Positions 17,103 through 25,642 of a DNA stretch of 44,430 nucleotides are shown here, piece by piece (the first letter of the stretch is position 1; each line of letters opens with the position of its first letter). The position numbers were made by a program, and so were the translations under genes. The DNA is taken from positions 1 to 44,430 of the IMG/VR virus record IMGVR_UViG_3300000553_000081. One strand, given 5' to 3'. The stretch comes from a virus. Below the pieces are notes generated by a model. The model saw only the letters and a program-made list of their open reading frames with translations. It made no database searches and was not told the DNA's origin.

Positions 17103-19139
17103 ATGGATGTCGAAAAAAAGTTATATGTAGGTATAGTAGAAGAAAATATTGATCCTAGAAAACAAGGTAGAATAAAGGTTAGAGTTCAAACTCTTTATCA
17201 TGAAATTACTACCGAAGATATACCTTGGGCATCACCTTTTGCAACTTTAGCTGGCAAAGGATTTGAGGTTCCTGCTATCGGCAAATTAGTTAATGTATTA
17301 TATTTTCAAAATGATTTATACGATCCATATTATATATTTTCAGAAGATTATAATATCAATCTTCAAAACAAACTTAAAGATTTGAGTGATGATGAATATA
17401 TAAGATTCATTGCACTTCTATTTGACGATAGAACTCAAATTTTTGCAGATAGTAACGAATTAACATTAGATCATTATTTTAATAAAATAACAATTTCAAA
17501 ATGGGGAATTAATCATGAGTTGAAAGATAAAAATCAATTATTAAATTTAGGTAGTAAAAGTGCAGATCAAGAAGCAGTTCTAGGTACTAGATATTTCGAA
17601 TGGATGGATAGATTTATAGCAGAAATAGCAAAACCATCTTCATTTATTGGTAATATGGGCGCACCAATATTAAAAGCAAAAATAAATCAACTCTGTAGTG
17701 AATATCAAACAATAAGAAAAGATTTCGTTTCAAAACACGTAAAAATAGTAGATAATGATAAAGTATCAACATTAGAAAGAGATACAGTACCTTATCAACA
17801 TGATATAGATTTAAATATACCAGAAGACGGAATGTCACCAAATTTAAAAGATAAAATATATCAGCAAACAAAAAATGCTTGCGGAAGTATATCAGATTCA
17901 TCACCGAGTGGTGGAGTTGGGGAAATTCCGGAAGAATTACCAGAACCTACAAGTAACTCTGTTGTCTTCACAGTTAAAAGATATAATTTTATGAGTGATA
18001 GGACAATAGGAAGATTATATCTTAATGATGGTACAGGTGATAAGTTCGTCTGTGATACACTAGAAGATAAAGTTAGAGACTTTAAAACAGAAAAAAAAGT
18101 TAAAGGTGAAACTGCAATTCCTTACGGAATTTATAAATTAACAGTTGGACCTACAGGTCTCAGTCGAAGTACAGCGCCAACAGGAAGGTTACCATTGGTT
18201 AATGATGTACCATATTTTGAAGGTATTAGAATTCATAAATGGGGCAGACCACAAGACACCGAAGGTTGTTTATTAGTTGGAAATATTGATAACACAACAA
18301 ATACTTTAATAAATTATGATATAATTGCAACAAAAGTTTTAATGATATGTGAAGCTTATTCTAAAAAAGGTATAAAAATGACAATAACATATACAAAAGA
18401 TGAAAATTCACAAGAAATTAAACCAGATTCCAATAATAATTACGGTGGTTCTACATATGTACAAAAAACAAACAGTGATCCCACCACAGAAGGCAATTCT
18501 TCTTGTATAAAAACCAAACCAGATTCTTCTTGGACGGATAATTTAGAACTACAAGACTTTAAACTTAATGGTGAAACTTTGGATTATTCGGGGAAAGAAT
18601 ATATAGTTACTTTAGATCAATTAAAATATATTATGCCTAGAGCATCTAATGATAATTTAAATAAATTTTTAATTCCTATTAATATCACTTTAGATAAATT
18701 TAACATAAAAACACCTTTAAGAATTGCTGCATTTCTTTCTCAAGTAGCACAAGAAAGTGGCTCATTACTTTATACTGAAGAATTAGCATCAGGTGTTGCA
18801 TATGAAGGAAGAAAAGATTTAGGAAACATCAAAAAAGGTGATGGTATAAAATATAAAGGAAGAGGTTTAATTCAAATTACAGGAAGAGCAAATTATGAAG
18901 AGGTTTCTAAATCTATGGATGTTGATTTTATAGAGCAGCCGGAATTACTTAAAACCACCGTATGGGCATCATTATCCGCAGGTTTATGGTGGAATAAAAG
19001 GGCAGCTAAGCTAAATACTGCTGCTGATAACAAAGATATCAAAAAAATAACAAAAATCGTAAATGGTGGAACTAATGGTTTAACAGAAAGAACACAATTT
19101 TATAATAGAGCATTAAAAATCTTTAATATTAGTTTATAA
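17103..19139 (+). CDS. Central baseplate spike with OB, DUF5675 and GH19 lysozyme domains
   Basis: The 678-residue protein has three recognisable parts. Residues 1-95 are a gp5-type OB domain (YVGIVEENIDPRKQGRIKVR, then IPWASPF and GFEVPAIGKLVNVLYF). Residues about 286-432 match DUF5675 (GRLYLN, CDTLED, IPYGIYKLTV, IRIHKWGRPQDTEGCLLVG with H378 and C389). Residues about 506-678 are a GH19 chitinase/lysozyme-type domain with AQESG (E551 as probable catalytic acid) and KGRGLIQITGRANYE. The middle helical part (100-260) probably trimerises or binds the hub. The role is to pierce the envelope and cut peptidoglycan on injection. The 3' end overlaps a convergent kinase gene by 11 bases. Confidence 0.8.
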   Translation: MDVEKKLYVGIVEENIDPRKQGRIKVRVQTLYHEITTEDIPWASPFATLAGKGFEVPAIGKLVNVLYFQNDLYDPYYIFSEDYNINLQNKLKDLSDDEYIRFIALLFDDRTQIFADSNELTLDHYFNKITISKWGINHELKDKNQLLNLGSKSADQEAVLGTRYFEWMDRFIAEIAKPSSFIGNMGAPILKAKINQLCSEYQTIRKDFVSKHVKIVDNDKVSTLERDTVPYQHDIDLNIPEDGMSPNLKDKIYQQTKNACGSISDSSPSGGVGEIPEELPEPTSNSVVFTVKRYNFMSDRTIGRLYLNDGTGDKFVCDTLEDKVRDFKTEKKVKGETAIPYGIYKLTVGPTGLSRSTAPTGRLPLVNDVPYFEGIRIHKWGRPQDTEGCLLVGNIDNTTNTLINYDIIATKVLMICEAYSKKGIKMTITYTKDENSQEIKPDSNNNYGGSTYVQKTNSDPTTEGNSSCIKTKPDSSWTDNLELQDFKLNGETLDYSGKEYIVTLDQLKYIMPRASNDNLNKFLIPINITLDKFNIKTPLRIAAFLSQVAQESGSLLYTEELASGVAYEGRKDLGNIKKGDGIKYKGRGLIQITGRANYEEVSKSMDVDFIEQPELLKTTVWASLSAGLWWNKRAAKLNTAADNKDIKKITKIVNGGTNGLTERTQFYNRALKIFNISL

Positions 19140-19821
19140 TTATTTTTTCTATTGGTACAATTTTATAATTTTTATTTACTCCGACATCAAAATAAACCAG
19201 ATTGGTATCTACAAATTTATAACCTAGATTGCCTGAATGTACATCTAAAGGATAAATACCCAAATCATCAGCTTCTATTGATAATTTTTTAAGTTCTTGA
19301 AAATTTTTACTTATTTTACTATCAGATATAGAATTTTCTTTGCTATAATTTTTATATTTTTCTATAAATTGTTGAATGTAATCTTCATTAAAAATATTTT
19401 TATAGAAATCTTCTTTTTCACCAAAATTAAAATTAAAAAATTCAAAAAACAATTTATTTTTTGGATCACCATCTCTTACTGAGAAAACATAATCCATTAT
19501 AAGTACCCATAAATCAGTATCCAAATATATACATTCTATTTTTTTAACATCATAATAGTTAACTATATGTTCAGGTTTTTTATCTATTAACATTTTAGCA
19601 GTGTAAACTTCACTAACATCCGTGGTAAGTTTTAGAACTCTAAATTTTGAAATTTTAAAAGCTGCACCATATGAACCAGAATCAATATAATTAATAAGTT
19701 CATAATCTAATTTATTGGCAATTTTTCTTGCAAATTCAATTAAAGTATAATATCTTAAATCGATTTTATCATGTGACCGTTGATTATTAAAATTGTTGAA
19801 ATTGTTTAAATAAGGAGGCAT
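19129..19821 (-). CDS. Small protein-kinase-like protein
   Basis: The 230-residue protein shows the main kinase landmarks: glycine loop GSYGAAFKI (49-57), a candidate ATP-binding lysine in VLKL (K64), a catalytic-loop-like LDVHSGNLG with D193 and N198, and FDVG (D212-G214) in place of DFG. The length is below that of a normal kinase, so the C-lobe is minimal. The catalytic loop order resembles aminoglycoside-kinase-like and phage kinases more than eukaryotic HRD types. It might phosphorylate host proteins or be a regulator. The gene is convergent with the spike gene. Confidence 0.65.
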   Translation of the reverse strand: MPPYLNNFNNFNNQRSHDKIDLRYYTLIEFARKIANKLDYELINYIDSGSYGAAFKISKFRVLKLTTDVSEVYTAKMLIDKKPEHIVNYYDVKKIECIYLDTDLWVLIMDYVFSVRDGDPKNKLFFEFFNFNFGEKEDFYKNIFNEDYIQQFIEKYKNYSKENSISDSKISKNFQELKKLSIEADDLGIYPLDVHSGNLGYKFVDTNLVYFDVGVNKNYKIVPIEKIIIN

Positions 19822-19881
19822 AAACTATATATTAAAACTTTTGCTGTATTTTTTTATATATTTAAAAAATAATGATGTTGA

Positions 19882-20844
19882 ATGGAATTATTTATAAATA
19901 AAAAAATTTTAATAATTGGTGATGTAATGCTTGATTCATACCTATTTGGTAATGTGGAACGAATATCACCTGAAGCACCAGTACCTATTGTAGATGTCAT
20001 AGTCAAACAAGATAAATTAGGTGGTGCAGCAAATGTTGCTTCCAACATAAAAAATTTAGGTGGAACACCAATTATATGTTCAATTATAGGAAGAGACCAA
20101 AAAGGAGAAATTTTTATAAATCTATTGAGAAAGCAAAAAATAGAAACAAATTATATTTTACAATCAGATAATAGAATAACAACTTCAAAAACAAGAATTA
20201 TTGGCAACAATCATCAAATGTTAAGAATTGATGAAGAAATTAAATCGGATTTAGGCAAAGACCAGAAGGATTTTATTTTAACTATAAATAAAATTTTTGA
20301 AATAGAAGAAATTAATTGCATATTATTTCAAGATTACGATAAAGGCATCATAAATGAAGATGTTATAAATAGAGTTACACACAAAGCAAACTCATTAAAA
20401 ATTCCAATTATTGTAGATCCAAAGAAAAATAATTTTTCATTATATAAAAATGTTACGTTATTTAAACCAAATTTCAAGGAATTTAAAGAAGGAATAAACT
20501 TAACAGATTCCAATAGGAAAGAATTACTAGAAACGGGTGCCAAAATTTTACATAAAAAAGGTATAGAAATAGTTTTTGTAACACTTTCAGAAAATGGCAT
20601 ATTTTTATCGTATAAGAAAGATAAAAAAATTATTAGTAAAATTATACCCGGAACAGCAATAGATATTGTTGATGTGTCTGGTGCTGGAGATAGCGTAGCA
20701 TCTGTTGCATCTATGTTATTAAATGATATAAATATTGAAGAAATTGCTAAAATTGCTAATTTAGCAGGTGGTATGGCATGTGAGGAAATTGGTGTTGTGC
20801 CTATTGATAAAGATAAATTATTAGAAAGATATGGAGAAATTTAA
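19882..20844 (+). CDS. D-glycero-beta-D-manno-heptose-7-phosphate kinase-like (HldE N-domain, PfkB family)
   Basis: The 320-residue protein aligns by eye with the kinase domain of HldE (RfaE): IIGDVMLDSYLFGNVERISP (11-30), PVPIVDV, LGGAANVASN (46-55), IVDPKK, FKPNFKEF and the PfkB signature DVSGAGDS with probable catalytic base D270. The ATP-binding end ACEEIGVVP also fits. HldE kinase makes heptose-1,7-bisphosphate on the way to ADP-heptose. The nucleotidyltransferase half of bifunctional HldE is absent, and no isomerase or phosphatase of the pathway is in this window. The gene complements the heptosyltransferase at 490-1665. Divergence from the usual DTTGAGD leaves a small chance of another sugar phosphate substrate. 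Confidence 0.8.
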   Translation: MELFINKKILIIGDVMLDSYLFGNVERISPEAPVPIVDVIVKQDKLGGAANVASNIKNLGGTPIICSIIGRDQKGEIFINLLRKQKIETNYILQSDNRITTSKTRIIGNNHQMLRIDEEIKSDLGKDQKDFILTINKIFEIEEINCILFQDYDKGIINEDVINRVTHKANSLKIPIIVDPKKNNFSLYKNVTLFKPNFKEFKEGINLTDSNRKELLETGAKILHKKGIEIVFVTLSENGIFLSYKKDKKIISKIIPGTAIDIVDVSGAGDSVASVASMLLNDINIEEIAKIANLAGGMACEEIGVVPIDKDKLLERYGEI

Positions 20845-21145
20845 AGAAATTCATAATTATTTAAATAATACAATTGAACTTGGTTCTAAAATCTTAAAAA
20901 AGGATATAAGTACTATTCTATCAAAATATTTAAACAATGGTGCAATATATGATTATAGTATTGTTTGTGATAATACAAACAACCCGCCGCATATTGTTGT
21001 CAACAAACTTATAAATATTGATGTTTATTTTCAAAAAGATAAAGTTTCGGATACTCTATTACACTCTATTACTATAAAAGTCGACGAAATTAAAATGCTT
21101 CATAAAAAAAGAAAGAAAAAATTAGAAAAATTAAATGGAATATAA
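20831..21145 (+). CDS. Hypothetical protein, resembles tail-sheath C-terminal fold
   Basis: The 104-residue protein contains ISTILSKYLNNGAIYDYSIV followed by CDNTNNPPHIV and a strand with IDVYFQK. This closely follows the style of the C-terminal domain of phage tail sheaths (GAI.DY.V.CD.TNN, then DIYIKP). The rest of a sheath is missing, so it may be a small stand-alone structural protein rather than a sheath. It overlaps the heptose-kinase gene by 14 bases and the next gene by 11 bases. The C-terminus is strongly basic (HKKRKKKLEKL). Confidence 0.45.
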   Translation: MEKFKEIHNYLNNTIELGSKILKKDISTILSKYLNNGAIYDYSIVCDNTNNPPHIVVNKLINIDVYFQKDKVSDTLLHSITIKVDEIKMLHKKRKKKLEKLNGI

Positions 21146-21407
21146 CGATGATTACAATGAAGAGAATAATTCTATTGATGATATGATTGATAAATTAAAT
21201 CATTGTAGATTAGATTATTACAAACTTCATAAAAAAGATTTTAAAGTTGCCTCTATCAGACTAAGACATAATCTAGAATTTGTTATTCAAGCCGCAAAAC
21301 AAATGAAAAGGGATGCGCTCAAGTATAGAAAAGACATAGAAGAAAGACAAAGATTAGCAAAAGAAGAATATAAATTAGAAAACGGAGAATCAGATATTAA
21401 GGACTAA
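21135..21407 (+). CDS. Small charged helical protein
   Basis: The 90-residue protein is almost entirely predicted helix, with an acidic N-terminus (EYNDDYNEENN) and a long basic then mixed-charge helix (RLRHNLEFVIQAAKQMKRDA, then KDIEERQRLAKEEYK). It somewhat resembles small histone-H1-like or scaffold-type helical proteins, but I cannot assign it. It is co-transcribed with the preceding gene (11-base overlap) and overlaps the convergent phosphatase gene by 18 bases. Confidence 0.55.
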   Translation: MEYNDDYNEENNSIDDMIDKLNHCRLDYYKLHKKDFKVASIRLRHNLEFVIQAAKQMKRDALKYRKDIEERQRLAKEEYKLENGESDIKD

Positions 21408-22097
21408 TGCTTTATCTTTATTCCATAAACAGTCACAAAAAGTTATAGAACTTGTATTATCTCCAATTTTAATTATATCATAAATTTTATTATGACCACA
21501 GATTTGATGAAAACCCGTCAAATAATCTTGATAAACTTCCATTCTATCAGCCCAAATTAAACTTCCGAATTTATCTCTTCCACCTCTATAACTAGACACA
21601 TCACCAAATATCTCTCGCCATTTTGGGTCTCTACCAATCTTATTTATTATCATTGCTAAATTACTCATATCTGGATTTAATCCAAAATATTCAAATAATC
21701 TACGATATTCATTAAACCAGCCATTACTTATACCAGCGTGTGTAAAAAGATAATTATCTTTTTGAATTGCAAATTGAAATAATCCTTTATTTTCTCTAAA
21801 TAAACTTAGAATTTCAGATAAATGTTTTTCGTTCGCTAAAGCACCAGTTCTAAAATTAGGATAAAAAAGATATTGCGCATCATGATTACCAATCAATAAA
21901 CTAACTTTATTATGAAAATTCTTTTTAAAATCTATTAACATTTCTAAATTTTCAACTGCTTCATCAGTTTCTATGAATTCATTTGAATAAGGATCTACAT
22001 AATCTCCTAAAAAAATAAAATTACTATTGTTATGTTCTCCTACAATATCAATCCAGCCATCTCTACCATGAATATCACCCACACATACAATTTCCAT
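21390..22097 (-). CDS. Calcineurin-like metallophosphatase
   Basis: The 235-residue protein has all motifs of the phosphoprotein-phosphatase type metallophosphoesterases: GDIHGRDGW (7-15), FLGDYVDP, LIGNHDAQYL, FTHAGIS and QICGHN near the C-terminus. These supply the two-metal site. Substrates could be phosphoproteins or dinucleotide polyphosphates. A phage kinase gene lies 1.6 kb away, but a link is only speculation. It is transcribed from the minus strand with its own promoter-like element (22121-22138). Confidence 0.82.
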   Translation of the reverse strand: MEIVCVGDIHGRDGWIDIVGEHNNSNFIFLGDYVDPYSNEFIETDEAVENLEMLIDFKKNFHNKVSLLIGNHDAQYLFYPNFRTGALANEKHLSEILSLFRENKGLFQFAIQKDNYLFTHAGISNGWFNEYRRLFEYFGLNPDMSNLAMIINKIGRDPKWREIFGDVSSYRGGRDKFGSLIWADRMEVYQDYLTGFHQICGHNKIYDIIKIGDNTSSITFCDCLWNKDKALVLNI

Positions 22098-22120
22098 ATT
22101 TTATAAACTATTTTTACAAA

Positions 22121-22138
22121 TGTATATATAAAAAATAA
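22121..22138 (-). promoter_or_regulatory. Promoter-like element before the metallophosphatase gene
   Basis: On the minus strand this reads TTATTTTTTATATATACA, 23 bases upstream of the ATG at 22097. Confidence 0.4.
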
Positions 22139-22151
22139 CATAAAAAAATTT

Positions 22152-22186
22152 CTCATTATAAAAATACTTAAATACCGAATAATGAG
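22152..22186. repeat. Inverted repeat in a divergent intergenic gap
   Basis: CTCATTAT (22152-22159) and ATAATGAG (22179-22186) are exact inverted copies with a 19-base spacer. They lie between the divergent metallophosphatase and 22207 genes, 20 bases before the latter's ATG. This could be an operator for a dimeric regulator or an RNA hairpin in the leader. In such AT-rich DNA chance is not excluded. Confidence 0.35.
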
Positions 22187-22206
22187 CAAAAAATCATAAA
22201 TTTTTA

Positions 22207-22716
22207 ATGGATGATATATTAAAAATGAAAATTATTAGAGACTTCGACAAACTTCACTATAAACCTACCACTTTATTCAATATGTCTCAATTGAATAAAA
22301 TCAGATCAACCTTCAATCCTAATTATCTAATTCTTTTAGAATTAATAAAAACTGATTGGCTCCAAAAAGTTATAATACCAACAAAAAAATTCAAAATCTC
22401 AGATTTAAATACTATTGATATTGATTTTTTATATGATATTTCACTTTGTCATAATATCAAAATAACAAATAGTCCTCTTTTTCATCACTTATATTTCGAA
22501 GATAATGAATTAAAAAATAGAACACTCACAGTACAAGATCTTAGAGGTATAGACACAAAACATTTTATCAAAAGTCATCCTTTTGATTTATTTTATATTT
22601 ATACGATAACAAGATCTAATGCTAGATGGAAACAACTTAAAGATGATAAAGGATTATTAAGATATGAAAGAAAATTAAAATTAGAACAATTAAAAAAAGT
22701 AGAAATAGAATTATGA
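22207..22716 (+). CDS. Hypothetical protein
   Basis: This 169-residue protein is not recognised. It is mixed alpha/beta, Lys/Ile-rich and without transmembrane segments, and has a basic C-terminal helix (RYERKLKLEQLKKVEIEL). Its stop overlaps the ATG of the next gene by 4 bases (ATGA), so it is translationally coupled to the gamma-glutamylcyclotransferase-like protein. Confidence 0.6.
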   Translation: MDDILKMKIIRDFDKLHYKPTTLFNMSQLNKIRSTFNPNYLILLELIKTDWLQKVIIPTKKFKISDLNTIDIDFLYDISLCHNIKITNSPLFHHLYFEDNELKNRTLTVQDLRGIDTKHFIKSHPFDLFYIYTITRSNARWKQLKDDKGLLRYERKLKLEQLKKVEIEL

Positions 22717-23144
22717 AATATTTTGCATACGGGAGTAATATGAATGAGAAAAGAATGATTGATAGAGGCGTATCATTTAAGTCTAAAGTAAAAGGAATTC
22801 TTAAAGGTTATAGATTTGTTATCAATAAAATGTCACAAAAAGATAATAATATTGGATTTGCAAATATTATTAAAGACGATACATCTGAAGTAGAAGGTAT
22901 TGTATATGAAGTTGCACACGAAGATATTCTAAAATTAGATAAATATGAAAGTGCACCAAAACATTACCGTAGAGAAATTCATAAAATAAACGGTGAAGAT
23001 ACAATAGTTTATATTGCAAATGATTTATGGATATCTAAAAATACACTAGAAACAACAGAAGAATATAAGAATCACATCTTAGAAGGTAAAGATTTTTTAT
23101 CAGAATCATATTATAATAAATTATTAGAAATAAAAACAATATGA
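22713..23144 (+). CDS. Gamma-glutamylcyclotransferase-like (AIG2/GGCT fold) protein
   Basis: The 143-residue protein starts with KYFAYGSNMN (residues 2-11), the substrate-loop signature of the family. It has GILKGYRFVIN in the first strand pair and the catalytic-Glu region LDKYESAPKHYRRE (E79). The length is typical. Members cyclise gamma-glutamyl amines or peptides to 5-oxoproline, and in phages their substrate is unknown. It is linked to its neighbours by 4-base overlaps on both sides. Confidence 0.8.
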   Translation: MKYFAYGSNMNEKRMIDRGVSFKSKVKGILKGYRFVINKMSQKDNNIGFANIIKDDTSEVEGIVYEVAHEDILKLDKYESAPKHYRREIHKINGEDTIVYIANDLWISKNTLETTEEYKNHILEGKDFLSESYYNKLLEIKTI

Positions 23145-23540
23145 ATTTTCCGTTAAATATAGATGGGCTTGATGTTGAAATTATAAAACTTGATATTCAA
23201 CAATTTGGTAATAACTCTACAAAAGTTCCAGGAAATCAATCTATAAAAATGATTGGATTAGTTGCAAATAAAGATTATATGAAATTAGAAGGTTGGTTTA
23301 ATGGTGTATTAGGAAGAAATTATTTACCATCATATTTACCATCATCTCCAGCAACTTATAAAAAAATATAATTTTCAACACCATTCAAATTATGGGAATA
23401 TTTCCATTTATACTTTTAATCAATCAGGTATTGAAGTTGCATTTTCAGTTGATTACCTAAGTGGTGATTTAGAATTATTCAAAATTCAAAGATTAAGAAA
23501 AGAAAAACTCAAAAAATTAAACTCATTAAGTAATGTCTAA
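23141..23540 (+). CDS. Hypothetical protein with an apparent frameshift at a run of seven A
   Basis: The first frame runs from ATG 23141 to a stop at 23369-23371 (76 residues, ending SPATYKKI). The +1 frame continues without a stop from the A7 run (23360-23366) to 23540, reading YNFQHHSNYGNISIYTFNQS, then GIEVAFSVDYLSGDLELFKI and a basic end. The codon use and hydrophobic pattern are those of a real gene. Removing one A would give a single protein of about 132 residues. The end of this second frame overlaps the next gene's ATG by 8 bases, as normal for this genome. Either a sequencing or mutational indel, or slippage at the homopolymer, restores the full product. Function unknown. Confidence 0.6.
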
Positions 23541-24507
23541 AATATACATTATCAGCAATACACATTTTAATATTCAAAAAAATCTTTCTGGAAAAGAATG
23601 GTTAAAAAACATGGACTACTATTTCTATAATGAATTTTTGCCATATTTAACTAAAACGGTGCAACCTAACGACATTTTAATTCATTTAGGTAACTTTCTA
23701 TACAAATCAAAATCGATTGACCTAAACTCGTTAAAATTCATCCAAGAACTTTTTGAAAAAATTGCATCTATATTACCTGTTTATATTATAGAAGGAGAAA
23801 ATGATAATCTGGGATTAAATATTTTGAAAAATTTTAATAATATTGAATTTATAAAAGAACCAAAGCAAATTGAAATTTTACTATCACAAAAATTTACAGT
23901 ATTACCCAATAGCACAAAAATTGAAGATATTGATCAATTTGAATCAGATTATTGTTTCTTAAATATAAACTATCTTAATTCACCGAAAAAGGATATAATT
24001 GTCAGTAAATTAAAGAAATTTAAGAAATGTTATAATGGCTACTATGATAAAAATAGTGTAACAGGGCAAATTAAAAATTTAGGATCACCGTATAATATTG
24101 AGGGTGATGATAAAAAAGGATTTATTATATTAGATGCATATGAAGACAAAGATAAATTTATACAGAATAAACTAAGTCCTAATTTCAAAAAAATATCTAT
24201 TGAAAAAGAATCTGATCTAAATATATCTGATGATGTTTTTAAGAATAATTATGTGAGTTTAACGATAAATAAGCGACTTTTGTTAGACAATAAACTAAAA
24301 ATTGAGATGTTAATCAGCGAGCATGAAATCACCTCTGTAATCTATTCTGATGATGAAATTTTAAAAGATAAGGAAGAAATTACTTTAAATGAATCATCAT
24401 TATCCTTAAATGAAATGGTGATTGATTATATTAATCAATCACCATCCGAGAACAAGAAAAAAATTCTTGAAGAGTTTAAAAATATTGTAGAACTTAATCA
24501 GAAATAA
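23533..24507 (+). CDS. gp47/SbcD-like protein with degenerate metal-binding site
   Basis: The 324-residue protein follows T4 gp47 (SbcD/Mre11-type nuclease subunit) from end to end. It has the N-terminal strand then HF (IISNTHFN), LIHLGNFL, IIEGENDN, the capping part NLGSPYNIEG..KKGFIILD, and a C-terminal helix (SLNEMVIDYINQSP) like that of gp47. Almost every metal ligand is changed, however: SDxH is SNTH (N9), GD is GN (N54), GNHD is GEND (89-91), and GHxH is GYYD (169-172). It is therefore probably catalytically inactive, perhaps a structural or regulatory paralogue of an active copy elsewhere in the genome. No gp46 partner is in the window. Confidence 0.7.
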   Translation: MSKIYIISNTHFNIQKNLSGKEWLKNMDYYFYNEFLPYLTKTVQPNDILIHLGNFLYKSKSIDLNSLKFIQELFEKIASILPVYIIEGENDNLGLNILKNFNNIEFIKEPKQIEILLSQKFTVLPNSTKIEDIDQFESDYCFLNINYLNSPKKDIIVSKLKKFKKCYNGYYDKNSVTGQIKNLGSPYNIEGDDKKGFIILDAYEDKDKFIQNKLSPNFKKISIEKESDLNISDDVFKNNYVSLTINKRLLLDNKLKIEMLISEHEITSVIYSDDEILKDKEEITLNESSLSLNEMVIDYINQSPSENKKKILEEFKNIVELNQK

Positions 24508-24782
24508 TCAAATATTATATTTTTTGCATCTTTTTTCATGATATATGTATCAATATAAAACTTTGCATCGTCTATATCAATTTTATTATACTCACAAAAA
24601 TCAATTAATTCTTTATTTGTAATAACAGAAAAATCATCTCCATGTAGTGTAGTAAAATACCTTATCACTTTATCTTCATTTGTTAATTTTTCCCAATCAT
24701 CAACAAATTCATGTGAAAACGATGGTCTTCCGAAAGGATCTCTATCTATATCTATCTCGTTTAGTTTTTTTATATGTTTCAT
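24498..24782 (-). CDS. Hypothetical protein
   Basis: The 94-residue acidic protein begins MKHIKKLNEIDIDRDPFGRP, a start that weakly resembles the capsid-targeting-like N-termini of the 28-31 kb genes. The rest is helical (ELIDFCEYNKIDIDDAKFYI). It overlaps the AAA+ C-half stop codon by 1 base and the convergent gp47-like gene by 10 bases. Function unknown. Confidence 0.55.
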   Translation of the reverse strand: MKHIKKLNEIDIDRDPFGRPSFSHEFVDDWEKLTNEDKVIRYFTTLHGDDFSVITNKELIDFCEYNKIDIDDAKFYIDTYIMKKDAKNIIFDYF

Positions 24783-25642
24783 TAATCATTTCCAGGGATT
24801 TGAAATCCCATTTTTTTTGTTGTTACATCACTATCAATCAACTGTTTACCAGTTTTTTCTTCATAGATTTCTGCAAGAGTTTTAGGTTCAGTATATTCCT
24901 TATTTAAACCAATATGTTTAGAAAGTTTAGTTGCTTGAATTGCAGTCAATTTTTTAAATTTATAATCAACCATCAATCTTCCTTTGCGAAGTAATGCTTC
25001 ATCAATAATTTTTTTATTGATATTAAATGTTGCAATTATTTGCATATCCATATGATCATTCAATAAACCATCACTAATATTAAGAATATTTGTTACGGCT
25101 TGTGTTCTTTCTTCCTGTGATGATGTTAAAATAGATTCAGCATCTTCTAATAAAAGAATAGAATTTCTAAATTTAGAAATAAATGAAATCAATTCAGGAT
25201 TAGCAATATCCCACATAAAATATGAAGGTACATAAATAATAGTTTTATCTTCTGCAAGATCAGTAACAAGTTTACGAATTAATGTTGTATTATGGCTTAA
25301 AATTCCATTTGTATAATATTTACAGTTATTCTCACTTAACTCAAAATCCCACATTTCTTTTTCGTAACCACAATTTATAACATCTAAAATCTCTTCAATT
25401 CCATCAATTGTTTTTATTTTATCACCTAAAACTAAATCTTTTACAAAAATTTCTTCATCATTTTCTAAAAAAACCTTATGAAAATCAGCACATTTTAATT
25501 CTTTATTTTCTAAAATTAAATTAAAAACTTGATATGGTATAGTTTTATGTAATGCCACAACATCTTTAAATCCCTCGTCTGTTAATATTTCATAATCAGA
25601 TATAATCTTTGAACTTATAAATTTTTTATCCATTCTATACAT
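24782..25642 (-). CDS. AAA+ ATPase, C-terminal half fused to split-intein C-part
   Basis: Of 286 residues, 1-118 (or 4-118 if the second Met is used) are an intein C-part: LKCADFHKVF (block B-like), DFELSENNCKYYTN (block F, with Cys where His is usual) and GILSHN ending in N118. The extein starts at T119 with TTLIRKLV, completing the Walker A motif GDPGTGK of the ORF at 26649-27386. Then follow Walker B SILLLEDAE, sensor-1 IIATFN and the RKGRLMVDYKF arginine-finger region, as in BCS1/spastin-like AAA+ proteins. The spliced protein would be 383 residues. Its start overlaps the end of the endonuclease gene by 28 bases. Confidence 0.86.
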   Translation of the reverse strand: MYRMDKKFISSKIISDYEILTDEGFKDVVALHKTIPYQVFNLILENKELKCADFHKVFLENDEEIFVKDLVLGDKIKTIDGIEEILDVINCGYEKEMWDFELSENNCKYYTNGILSHNTTLIRKLVTDLAEDKTIIYVPSYFMWDIANPELISFISKFRNSILLLEDAESILTSSQEERTQAVTNILNISDGLLNDHMDMQIIATFNINKKIIDEALLRKGRLMVDYKFKKLTAIQATKLSKHIGLNKEYTEPKTLAEIYEEKTGKQLIDSDVTTKKMGFQIPGND

